Origin: Ciona intestinalis | Lineage: Eukaryota > Chordata > Ascidiacea > Phlebobranchia > Cionidae | DNA: 64,000 bases | Assembly: GCF_000224145.3 (NCBI RefSeq) | Contig: NC_020175.2 | Span: 2,455,278 to 2,519,277 of the forward strand | Reading direction: 5' to 3' | In this document: in pieces, positions 47,966-57,800 of the stretch | How positions within the stretch are numbered: the first letter of the stretch is position 1 | Layout of the letters: each line of letters opens with the position of its first letter | Notes under the pieces: model-generated | The model's input: the letters and a program-made list of their open reading frames with translations, nothing else | What the model was told of the DNA's origin: nothing | Database searches by the model: none | Position numbers and translations under genes: made by a program

Positions 47966-48559
47966 TCACAATGTTACCTTTATTCCAGGAACGCAATAAT
48001 AGATCGCTTGTTTGTTATCTGCACCCAACTCTTTATAAAGGTGTATGTCGTCATAATGGGGTGGTGACGTCACTTCCGGTAGTTCATTATTGACGAAACC
48101 TACACCAAGTTTTATAACTCATTGTTTATGCCACGGCATCTTCACTTGGCATAATTCGTTTTTATGGATGACGTCAGTAATCGTGACGTAATAATTCTTA
48201 CCAGATACCCGGGGTTGAAAGTTCACATCCGTGTCGGCCGCACGGCGGCGCATCCTTCGCCTGAGCAAAGATTGCAACAACAACACGAGGACCATCAGAA
48301 CAAGAATCGATGATAGAATGATCGCCAATTTTGTGGAACTACTGTAGTGGGGAGTTATTTTAAATATACCAAACAAAGCTATATTTTAAGGTGAAAATAG
48401 TTGTTATAATCACCTTGGCTTTTCAACTTCATTTATTTTCCCACATTTAATCCAGTTGTTGAAGCTACAGCAATATCCCCCACACCCAACGCAGCACATA
48501 CCGCTGGAGCAATTCAAATTTTTGACACATTTCTCAACCGGAAATTGCGCCATCGCCAT
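47966..48559 (-). CDS. Shisa-like single-pass membrane protein (5' end uncertain)
   Basis: Three exons (48559-48414, 48341-48202, 48099-47966) give ~139 aa. The N-terminal part holds eight Cys in about 30 residues, with CSSGMCCVGCGGYCCS at ~17-32. Then come a hydrophobic helix (LAIILSSILVLMVLVLLLQ), a basic stop-transfer run (RRRMRRR) and a cytosolic tail with a PPxY motif (SPPHYDD). This order matches the Shisa/VOPP1/WBP1-like adaptor superfamily, whose PPxY motifs bind WW-domain ubiquitin ligases. No signal peptide precedes the Cys region, so an upstream exon is likely; an acceptor at 48568-48570 would allow one. The last exon is read through to the first stop; a donor at its AAG/GTAACA is an alternative. 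Confidence 0.62.
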
Positions 48560-48971
48560 TATTGGTACTAAACATCGACGTCATTAAAGTTAATGACGTA
48601 AAAAATCGGTACAATGACTTAAAAATCTTTATAAAATAACTGATGTATAGTAAGTTGGGACATGGGGTATGAAGGGCTACTTTTTCAAATCTCGTTTTAC
48701 GGTATGCCCATTTGATCATAGACAAAAACAAGTTTTACCACATTATTTGACAGCATTCACACAGTCCAACTATAAAGTGCGCGACAAAGGCGATTGCTGT
48801 TTTTATATATCTAAGCTCGGTGTTAAACAAACCCAGCAGTTTTTTGTTCGCTAAAAAAGCTTTATAATAAGATGCTCATTTTGAATGCTCGCTGTATCAA
48901 ATTAAATAGCCGTGAGATTAATATATCTTAAATTAGAGATAAAATTATTAAAACATACCGGATTTAAGTTA

Positions 48972-49168
48972 TACAGTAGGGTGGGGAAAGATGGGACACC
49001 TTTTAACTCTATTTTTTGTCCCATTTAGTAGTAAACAAAAAACATTTGAAAAATTATAAAATCATATCCTTACAACTCCTACAGAATGTTGTTAATTGTT
49101 TAAAACACGGTCAGAATATTGAAATAATATGTGCTAAAGGTGTCCCATCTTCCCCCACCCTACTATAT
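48972..49168. mobile_element. MITE family C, copy 11
   Basis: Full-length copy upstream of the Shisa-like gene's first recognised exon, with both TIRs well preserved. Confidence 0.85.
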
Positions 49169-49169
49169 G

Positions 49170-50308
49170 TATAACATTATCGTGGAAAAGAAATTGACAC
49201 CCCGTTAATTGTGAAAGGTTGAAGAACCCAACTAATATAAAAACTTTTATCTTTGTCCCATCTTACCCCACTTTGTAAACTTTGAAAGGTTTAGTTTTAA
49301 TTCAATAATATATACCTCGGGGGTAATTCAAATATAATACCAATATAATAACAAGATATAATGTATGGAAATTATATTTAAATATCAGTCACATGCATTT
49401 GGAGATAAATTATGAGAAGTGGCTTCTGCGAATTATAGTGTAGCAATACCCTGTTTGTTGCCAAAATGTAATAATTATTATAAATTTTCCTTTATAAGTT
49501 TAAATGCAATTATATAGTGGGGTGGGGTAAAATGGGACACCTTTCATTCTATTTACTCGTTCCATTTGGTAGTAAACAAAGAACATTCACTGAACTATAA
49601 AACCGTATCCTCACGACTTCCAAAGACTGTTGTTAATTGTCTAAAATACGATCAGGATTTTTATATATTGTGTGCGTAAGGTGTCCCGTTCTCCCCCACC
49701 GTAGTATACGATGCAGAATTTAAATACACACCATAAAGCACAGTTAAACTGGAGTAGACTCTATAATACACTAAACTTAAGACAGGCGCGAGTAACCTGA
49801 GCAAATTTACCTGTTTAAAACTGAAGTTTAAAATTGCAACAATCCCGCTCGGTTTTAATTCGTTCAGCGAAAACTATTCGGAACTTTATATTAAAATAAT
49901 ATTTACATTACCTTGCTGCCATAACAAACAGTAGTAAAATATTTATTTACTTTTGCGCTATAAATGTAAGCGGCATATCTCTGTCTAGTTTACGTTATAT
50001 GCGACGTGGGTATCTCGCTAGACTTGTCTATAAAGAAAATATGGTTTTCTACGAATGCAAATTCACTTTCGACAGCCTTGGGCGGCGTGCGCGTAACCAC
50101 TGGAAAGTTTTAAAATTGGTAAAACCGCGGATAATCAGTACGTTTTAATGACTAATTCTTGTAAATTCTTAATTTTCAAGTAACTGTCCTATTTAAGGAT
50201 CGCTAAATTTATAGCGACAGTGTTTGTTACTTTTCTGGTTTAACTTGTACTGCCGGTCAGCTACAGTGATATCGCCAATTATCACAGCATTGTTGACATA
50301 CCAGTTTA
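49170..50308. other. Intergenic or intronic stretch, mostly unique
   Basis: Apart from the MITE at 49514-49708 this is AT-rich unique sequence. It may hold a missing 5' exon of the Shisa-like gene, but none could be shown with a compatible phase. Confidence 0.4.
49514..49708. mobile_element. MITE family C, copy 12
   Basis: Full-length copy with left end GTGGGGTGGGGTAAAATGGG and a good right end. Confidence 0.82.
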
Positions 50309-50532
50309 TAATAGAGTGGGGGAAGATGGGTCAACTTTTCATTTTAATTTCTCGTCCCATTTGGTGGTAAACAAAGAACATTCAAAGAAATAAACTTAAA
50401 ACTAAAAGTAAAGGTGTCCCATCTTTCCCCACGGTACTATAGTAGGCTGGGAAAGATGGGACATCTTTAGCACATAATATCCAAATATCCTGATCGTGTT
50501 TTAAACAATTAACATCGGTCTACGAAAGTCGT
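50309..50532. mobile_element. MITE family C, composite copy 13
   Basis: An internally deleted first element (50309-50447) runs straight into the left half of a second (to 50532). It shares the deletion and the joint with the composite at 45791-46046. Confidence 0.8.
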
Positions 50533-50773
50533 GGCATTACTGACCTTAACAACTTCCGTTAATCATAGTCATGGGGAAAAGTCCGTTATCTAAAATCGCT
50601 CCACTATACGCTTTTTTAAGGCGGAATTTTCTTTTGTATTTTTGGTAACAATTGGGAATACGTTTTTGCATTAGATTCAAATATCTATGTGACATATACG
50701 CGTCGTTGGTTGGTGACTCAGATTAACTGTGGATTATTATAAAAATATAAAACAATGAAATATTTATCTTTTC

Positions 50774-50779
50774 TTTATT
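50774..50779 (-). terminator. Candidate polyadenylation signal
   Basis: AATAAA on the minus strand ~85 bp after the stop codon of the cationic peptide gene. Confidence 0.5.
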
Positions 50780-50864
50780 GTTCAATATTACTCCACTACC
50801 AACTAAAAGATTAATTCAAACCAAGTTTACACATCTAACTACTTTTTCAAGTTTTCTTTGTCTA

Positions 50865-51265
50865 CTATTCAAGTTTGTTGAGTGTTCGTTCGAAGTCTTC
50901 GTCTGTTTAATGGAAACCATAATTAATTAATTCACACAGATATCTTATATAATATACCATCACCTTCGGTTAGCTTCATTTGATTATATCTGCAACAGAA
51001 ATCGATTATTATGTCATAATTTAATTTAATGACATGCATCATTATACCCTCGAACCGGTGAGTTTCTAGTTTGATGTAATTTAATTGAGTATCTAGCTTG
51101 GTATAATACACAAACTAATTGTGTTACTGTTGTTGGTGTTGCTGGTGTTCTTCTTCTTTTCTGCTGCCCACATTTGATGCGCCACCATTTTTGTCTTTTC
51201 AATTTCTGACGTCCAAATGATTGTGAAATCAAACAAACAATAATTATACCCACGACAATTCTCAT
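50865..51265 (-). CDS. Small secreted cationic peptide precursor (family member 2)
   Basis: Three exons (51265-51048, 50989-50964, 50902-50865) give 93 aa. MRIVVGIIIVCLISQSFG is a signal peptide. The next ~21 residues (RQKLKRQKWWRIKCGQQKRRR) are very basic with a Trp-Trp pair. After a Thr-rich stretch and a second basic part, the protein ends in YNQMKLTEDEDFERTLNKLE, which is acidic. Introns are phase 2 then phase 1. The split Gly codon followed by YNQ(A)MK matches the neighbouring divergent gene at 52516, so the two are probably related. An acceptor-like TTTTTTGCAG lies 16 bp before the ATG and fits a 5' UTR intron or leader trans-splicing. The long first exon contains other possible donors; the one chosen is the one that gives phase 2. 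An antimicrobial role is possible but unproven. Confidence 0.68.
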
Positions 51266-51487
51266 CGTTTCGTCACAATCACTGCAAAAAAGGTAAATTA
51301 TAACAAACCAACATGTAATAAACCTCATTGTTACATCACATACTATACTGTTATAACCACTTTCATAGACTGTGTTGAAAGTTGTCAACATATCCGGTGT
51401 AATATGAGTTGATGGGAAGTAATACGACGTACAACCCATGTGTGACAACCAAGTAAGTCATGTTGTAACACAGTCTGCTAGAGATAT

Positions 51488-51680
51488 TGCAGGGTGGAGA
51501 AAGACGGGACACCTTTAGCAAATAACATCCAAATATCTTGATCGTATTTAAAAATTAACAACGGTCTATGGGAGTTGTAGAGATACGGTTTTGTAATACT
51601 TTAAATGTTTTATGTTTGTTACTGAATGGGACGAGAAAATAGACTGAAAATATATCCCATCTTTTCCCACCCTAATATAT
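51488..51680. mobile_element. MITE family C, copy 14
   Basis: Full-length copy between the two divergent secreted-peptide genes. Confidence 0.82.
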
Positions 51681-51885
51681 CTAATGAACAAAACAGTTAA
51701 AGCAAATTCCATCGAGCATCGAACCCACATTCTTCAGTTACGATGCAAGTGACTTTTCCCCAAAATCTCGGGACAGGAACAAGTTGATATTCGAAGAAGT
51801 GTTCCAACTTGCCTCGCGTCTCAACTTACTCCACCCTACTATACAGCGCAGCAACATAACTGATGGTAGTATGAGATTCTATACC

Positions 51886-51953
51886 TATAGTAGGGTGGGG
51901 AAAACGGAACACATTAGCACATACTATCCCAATATTCTAATCGTGTTTTAGAC
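51886..51953. mobile_element. MITE family C, left end cut by a hAT insertion
   Basis: The left TIR and ~45 bp of interior stop at 51953, where the hAT-like element at 51954-52182 begins. The right half is not found after the hAT element. Confidence 0.75.
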
Positions 51954-52182
51954 CAGCGTTCCCTAAACCGGGGCAAATTCCTCGTATTTAAGCGGTGAAA
52001 GAGCTACCAATCAAAAAACACATCCGTTAACAGGACAGAAAAAAATTGTGCCTATAATGTAGTACTTTCCAGACATTGAACAACGCGTTGTTAGCGTGCC
52101 CGTAGCTAAATATAACTGATGTAATAATTTGTTTACGCTTTTTAATAAATGAGCGCCATACAAAAAAGTTTAAGAACTACTG
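51954..52182. mobile_element. hAT-like non-autonomous element inserted in a MITE
   Basis: The ends are CAGCGTTCCCTAAACC and, reverse-complemented, CAGTAGTTCTTAAACT. The flanking octamers TTTTAGAC (51946-51953) and TTTCAGAC (52183-52190) match at 7 of 8 positions, as expected for an 8-bp hAT target duplication. It is 229 bp and non-coding. Confidence 0.75.
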
Positions 52183-52515
52183 TTTCAGACAGTAACAAAA
52201 TAGTAATAAGATGCTTATTTTGAAATCGCGCTGAACTCAATTAAAATAGAATTCGGGATTTTAGGAAACTCTGTCTTTTCTTGCCCTTAGTTGATTCTTA
52301 GGACATAAATTTAACGTTCGATAAATCTTTTAAAACTTTTGGGTAGTGTAGTTAAGTACAACTGCTGGTTGGTACTGTTTACTTTGAACTGAAAAATTCG
52401 AAGAAAAACTTTGTTTCCTTCCTTAATCGTTTCCTCATCAAGCTTTAAGCGTTTCGACAATCATTGTCTGTCAGGTTTTGTGATAGTTGGTAATTGTTTC
52501 ATCACAGAAAGAATT

Positions 52516-53082
52516 ATGAAGTGTTCGCTGCTTTTGCTTTGTTTGATGTGGAGTGCTGTTTATTGCAATGGAAGAAAGGCACCGGCTCACACACGCAACT
52601 TACCGAAAATGCAGACGTCAGCTCATCAGATTACTGGGTTTGTTTGTTTTTATTTTGACTTAAGTAATAGTTTTGTAATAATAGTTGAATTTCGTTTACG
52701 AGAATTATAGTAGGGCGGGAAAGGACGGGATACTTTTCATTCCATTTTTTGACCTATTTGGTAGTAAACAAAGAACAATCGAAGAATTATAAAACCATAC
52801 CTTCACGACTCCTATAAAACGTTGTTAATTGTTTAAAACATGAATAGGAGATTTGAATAGTATGTGCTAAACTAAAGGTATCCCATCTTACCCCACCCAC
52901 CTACTATACTAAAACAAAATGTTTTATTGTTTTAGCGTTTCTGCTCAGTTGTACAATCAAGCAATGAAAGAACGTAAAGGTAAGGTAGCTTGTTTTACCT
53001 TATACCCACTGTCGAGTTGTAACATGAGTGTTTAAAAACAGATTTATTGTTCGATGTTCTGGAAAGCAATCGCTTGGATTGA
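52516..53082 (+). CDS. Small secreted peptide precursor (family member 3)
   Basis: Three exons (52516-52637, 52936-52979, 53042-53082) give 68 aa. MKCSLLLLCLMWSAVYCNG is a signal peptide. A basic segment follows (RKAPAHTRNLPKMQTSAHQ), then ITGVSAQLYNQAMKERK and an acidic end (DLLFDVLESNRLD). Introns are phase 2 then phase 1, as in the genes at 50865 and 44799. The block G..YNQAMK.....F..L aligns with the end of the cationic peptide gene, which is transcribed divergently 1.25 kb away. A MITE occupies most of intron 1. The third-exon acceptor (TTTAAAAACAG) is A-rich, so the last 13 residues are the least certain part. I know no named homologue. Confidence 0.68.
52705..52911. mobile_element. MITE family C, copy 16
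   Basis: Full-length copy that fills most of the first intron of the secreted-peptide gene at 52516-53082. Confidence 0.83.
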
Positions 53083-53117
53083 TGTATTGTTTGCCCAACA
53101 ATGAATTTCGAAAACAA

Positions 53118-53123
53118 AATAAA
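53118..53123 (+). terminator. Candidate polyadenylation signal
   Basis: AATAAA 36 bp after the stop codon of the peptide gene at 52516-53082. Confidence 0.5.
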
Positions 53124-53243
53124 AGAAATAGACGAATTACATTTATTTGTTACATTACACACTGTACCACAGTTAGTTTAAAACCAGAATCGAACATAAC
53201 AACAGAAAATGTTTCTGTGACTGAATTCCGAATATTTTTTTGA

Positions 53244-53470
53244 TATAGTAGGGTGCGGGGTGACGGGATACCTTTTAACTCTATTTTCTCGTCCTATTTG
53301 GTAGTAAACAAAGAACATTCGAAGAGTTATAAACCGTACACGGCCTACTAGAGATATCTCTATAGTAGGCCGTTAACCGTATCTTCACGGCTTCCATAGA
53401 CCGTTGATATTTGTTTAAAATACGATCAGGATATTTGGATATTATGTGCTGAAGGTGTGCCGTCCTTCAC
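53244..53470. mobile_element. MITE family C, copy 17, carrying a small foldback insertion
   Basis: The left TIR is good and the right end is degraded. A 34-bp near-palindrome (53340-53373) interrupts the interior, flanked on both sides by AACCGTA. Confidence 0.75.
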
Positions 53471-54439
53471 AAGAGTTCCAAATTGAATGCCTTTAAAATG
53501 GCCCACTATAAGTTTTTACATGACGCCCTGTGTTTATTGTTTTAAAATACGAAATCAAACAGCAAACTTGACGGGCGAGACATATATTAAACTTGACATA
53601 GGAAGTAGTGCTGTTAATAAACTATAACAGCAATACATACAGTTATACACATATATTGGGCTATATAGTTCACCTCTGTAAAATTGGGCGACTATAAATT
53701 CACACCTTTATGGATCAAGTCGAATACTATGTTAAACGAGCAACGTCGTGAAATAGAAAATATGGTTGCAAAAATTCGCAGCAGTTAGGAGCGACGTGCA
53801 CCCAAAACACGCCTTTCTAAAATCACTTTTAAAGCGCGATTAAATGAATTATAAGTCGCAAAAAATGGCCAAAATGATCAAAAGTACGAAGAGCAATTTT
53901 TCACTTGGCCCCAAAAGCGAAATAAGATTTGCCGTTATATTGTTTAAAAAAAGGATTGAACTGATTTGTCGCACTCCATGGGGAGCTACTGTTGGATACG
54001 CGCAGTTTCTGATGTTCGGTATAAATAAAATCACATGTATTTTCCTAATGTTGAAAATTAAATTCATTGCTTAAGTGAATATAAAATCACGTATGTATTT
54101 TTTCTAATGTTGAAAATTCATTGCTTAAAATAAAGGAATGGATCCGAAAGCTAAAATGATGCTGTCGATATATCTTTTTAAAATATGCGCGTAGCTGTGT
54201 AATCAAGAACGCTGTCATAAGCAAAATGGCACAAAAAAGTTGGAATAACACAAGTGCTCGTTTGGTTGGAACTTAGTTGTTCGGCGACCGGAGAATCAAA
54301 TGAGCACAGTGTTCAAAGCCCGGCTGGGGTGTCAAGATTCGCGACACTGTATGGGAGAGGTTTTGGTTGAGCAATAGCTTTGAAAATACTGGTTTTATTT
54401 TGTTGAGGTGGATTGTGACGTTGCTGAGGTTGTTTATGA
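53471..54439. other. Unassigned stretch with short open frames
   Basis: No recognised gene. Short plus-strand open frames occur at about 53672-53788 and 53844-54074, without homology or clear splice support. The part from 54250 is more GC-rich than its surroundings. Confidence 0.35.
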
Positions 54440-54586
54440 CGTCACAAGCAGCGGGTTGCATCGGTCGTGGAGAAGATGCGAAAATCGGCTGAACAGACAG
54501 TGGCGGAAAGTATTTACAAAAATGCGCCGATGAAACCGACGTTTGAAACTAATTTCTATGCGTGGCTGGAGGAGCCGATCAAATAA
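54440..54586 (+). CDS. Possible last coding exon of an unrecognised gene
   Basis: An open plus-strand frame of 48 codons (ATG at 54476) ends KPTFETNFYAWLEEPIK followed by TAA and AATAAA. Composition looks coding-like (GCG and ACG codons, amphipathic KSAEQTVAESIYKN). However, another frame over the same bases is open too (…VAEVVYDVTSSGLHRS…), as are minus-strand frames, and no upstream exon with a matching phase was identified. It is listed as a candidate only. Confidence 0.25.
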   Translation, partial: RHKQRVASVVEKMRKSAEQTVAESIYKNAPMKPTFETNFYAWLEEPIK

Positions 54587-54862
54587 AAGTAGGAACATGG
54601 ATATATATGGAAAATTAAAAATATTATACAAGTGATTCGAATTCTCACAAGCCTTATTATCCAGCGATGCATTACAATAACATGCACCGTCGAATTGACT
54701 GTCGGGAAATTACGTCATGAAAAGATGACGTAAACGTGACGTCATGAGCAAGTGCTCTGTCACGCCTCACAGAAGTGCGCGTTCGGTAAGCATGGGGAAA
54801 ACACCGAACGGTGTTCTCGCATCAATGTGCAAAATTGAATTATCTAGACGCAGGGAAATCGC

Positions 54863-57800
54863 CTAAATGCGTTTCTTCTTAACGCAGAGGTCGTCCAATT
54901 TCTTCCAGAGTTCGTCTCGCTCTTTCTGCTTTTTAACCTCCCTGAATAAGCAAACAGGTAACCGAAATGCAGTCTGATAGTGAGTTATATAATGCACACA
55001 TAGAGAACACGAGGGACCTCACCAAATGAATCAATGTAACTTGCTTTATCCTCGCGTGGCTGGAAAACGACAGTTGTTATAACACGGGTGTTCTGTTTCA
55101 TACACCTCGTGCCAGCTTACCATTGATCCCGGTGTATCGAACTTACTTTTGTCGTTCAGCTTTGTAAGATGCGGTGAGCGATTCAAACAGCTGGCTGTTC
55201 ATTTCCATAAAGGTCTTTAGGACGTTATATACCAAGGCTACGATTGTCCTGAAAGTTATTGCATTGTTAAATTAAAAGATGTGCACACGGTTCGAGACTC
55301 ACTGTGGTTACCTAACATATTAGGATAGTGTCACAAATTCACGCTTTAATGCGTAAAGTGTTGCTAGTCCTTATACCTACCTATGTATTGTGCGTGTGAG
55401 TTTCTGGCTCGGTCTACCGGCGTATCTAGATCGATAATTGTGTATCGCGTAAGTCGTAAAACGTATAAGAAATAGCAAGACTTTAAGCATTAAAGCATGA
55501 ATTCGTGACAGGTAGCAAACAACGAAATTTGACGTCTCTTTTTCTAAAAGAAGCTGGTGCATTCCACTGGGAACCACAGTTTACCCTGTCCAGGGCTTAA
55601 CGTGGCGAGACGGGGGTTTCGGTCTAAGCAGGTGATTTTTAATGAGTTGTCAAAATGGGTGGCCATTTTATTTAATTCTACGTGCACAAGGTAATACATG
55701 GTAGCACTTTATGTGGCCTGAGATTTAGGCCAGGGTTTGCCCATTACCCTGACATACAGGGTACTAACACATTAGTGACCACTGGACTGAAGCAATATCC
55801 GCTAAGTGTCTTGTCGATGACCAGTGATGTCTTATCACTCGAAGATAACTAAGTGACGATCATTTATATTACATTCATATAGTAGGGGGGAGATGGGACA
55901 CCTTTATCACATAATATCCCGAAATACCGATCGTGTTTTAAACAATTAACAACGGTCTATGGAAGTTGTGAGGATACGGTTTAATAATTCTTTGAATGAT
56001 CTTTGTTTACTACCAAATGGTACGAAAAAACATAATGAAAAGGTGTCCTATCTTCCCCACCCTGCTATATATCAAATGATATCAAGTAAATATAACCACT
56101 ACTATACAATAGAAACACGATAGTCTAACGATACTCATATATAATTACGCTTATGCAATTTGATTGGATTTGTAAACTATATCCATGGTTGAAACTGGAT
56201 GGTCAATACACAATGTAAACCGAAAATCGATAACTATTACTCGTGTTATTGACTGTATGCACGTTTTACGAGCGAGGGGCAGGCGTTATACGATCGATTT
56301 AAAAAGTTGATTTGAAAAAATTGCATTTGGTTTGTAATCGATTGTAAAACAACGATCAAACTTGACGGGGTATAACATGGACGCTTTGTAGCACACTTGT
56401 TGTAATAGTCCCAATTGATTTACCACGACATTTTTGTTCTACATTATAAGTTTTTAGTGTTGTATGGTAGGATGGGGAATGATGGGGCAACTTTTCATTC
56501 TTTTATCTCGTCCTATTTAGTAGAAAACAATGAACATTCAAAGAATTATAAAACCGTGCCCTCGCGATGTCCATAGACCGTTGTTAATTGTTTAAAACAC
56601 GATCAGGATATTTGGATATTATTTGCTAAATGTGTCCCATCCTACCCCACAGTACTTCAATGGTAGGACGTTTAAAAGATATTTCGACACTTAATGAAAC
56701 GAATTCCTCGTTTTCAAATTATCAAAAACATTTAAATGCATGGTCGGTTTATCAGAACACTTGTTGCGGTTAACTTAAATTAAATCGTTTCTTTTGTAAA
56801 CACTGTACTGTAGGGCGGTTTGGTCGTGGATATATGCTTTGATATTATCGTTACCAAACACTGCGCGGCGGAGATTCAGTACCAGATTTTGACACCGGTA
56901 GTCGTTAGTTACATAGGCGCGTATTTGCTTAAGTACGCCGTTGGTATCAAAAGATAGAATACAGCGGCCTGTATTTGCCCAAGCGCCGTAATGGCTTTAT
57001 TTGCGCCGCGAAGGCGATCCGTCAATCTTTAGTATATGGTAACAAGCGGTCCGTTGTTTGGACTTCTGCTGGTATGAGTGAATTCGCGGGATTAACAAGC
57101 GGACCAATGTAAAAGAGACGGCCTAAACCCAACGCTTTTTAATCCACCACTTAATTCTCGTTCATCTGGGTGTAGCAACTTTTTATGCCAAACATATAGA
57201 GTTCAATTTATCTATAAATGTGTTAGTGTTATAACGACTCTCAACATGTCGCTGCGTCCCATGGCTTTCACAACATCGGTGTATGTTACAACACGAGTTA
57301 GAAGAAAACATCAAAGCAACCAGAGACGGCGTTTCTACTTTAAATAAGTTAATTCTCTCCATAAATGTTAACATTTCCAGCTTTTTAACAAACACTTTGC
57401 TTTTTGGTTTAGCAATATTTTTAAGTCGAAATTTTATTACAACATGTGTTGATATGATATAAAAAGTAACCAAAAGTTAAACACACCCCAAGCAATTATT
57501 GTATTTTAGAAACTAATCGTTCATCCTTTCGGTTAAAGCCACTACAGCGAAGCTATTTCCGCCGCTAACAGCTTTGGAAGCAAGCCTAATAGAGTTAGTA
57601 CGTGAGTACTCGACCCCGTGGTACTCCGTTACAATTACTTCCAATGTTAAGTGGCCAAAGATAGCTCGCTCTCGAAGCACGAACTTCCTTTGTCAGTGGC
57701 GCATACATAAAACCGCGTACAGTTTTACTACGATTTTGAGCGTTTCTTACGCGTGTTAGGGTAACTTGATACCTAACGGAAGGTTGAATTACGGCACAAC

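Larger units (their letters stand above)
47076..48601. promoter_or_regulatory. Cluster of TGACGTCA / TGACGTAA sites
   Basis: Twelve CRE/ATF-like octamers (TGACGTCA, TGACGTAA or one-base variants on either strand) lie in 1.53 kb, at about 47076, 47287, 47332, 47391, 47448, 47492, 47961, 48065, 48169, 48184, 48577 and 48594. Some fall in the introns and last exon of the Shisa-like gene. Such palindromes bind bZIP proteins of the CREB/ATF group; regulatory use here is inferred. Confidence 0.55.

Noticed and set aside
48534-48731. Minus-strand 65-codon frame with a hydrophobic start as signal exon of the Shisa-like gene
   Set aside because: It is in a different frame from the Cys-rich exon that it overlaps and no splice joins them.
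49908-49918. Short ATGGCAGCAAG before a GT on the minus strand as first exon of the Shisa-like gene
   Set aside because: Its phase does not fit the acceptor at 48568-48570 and gives a stop.
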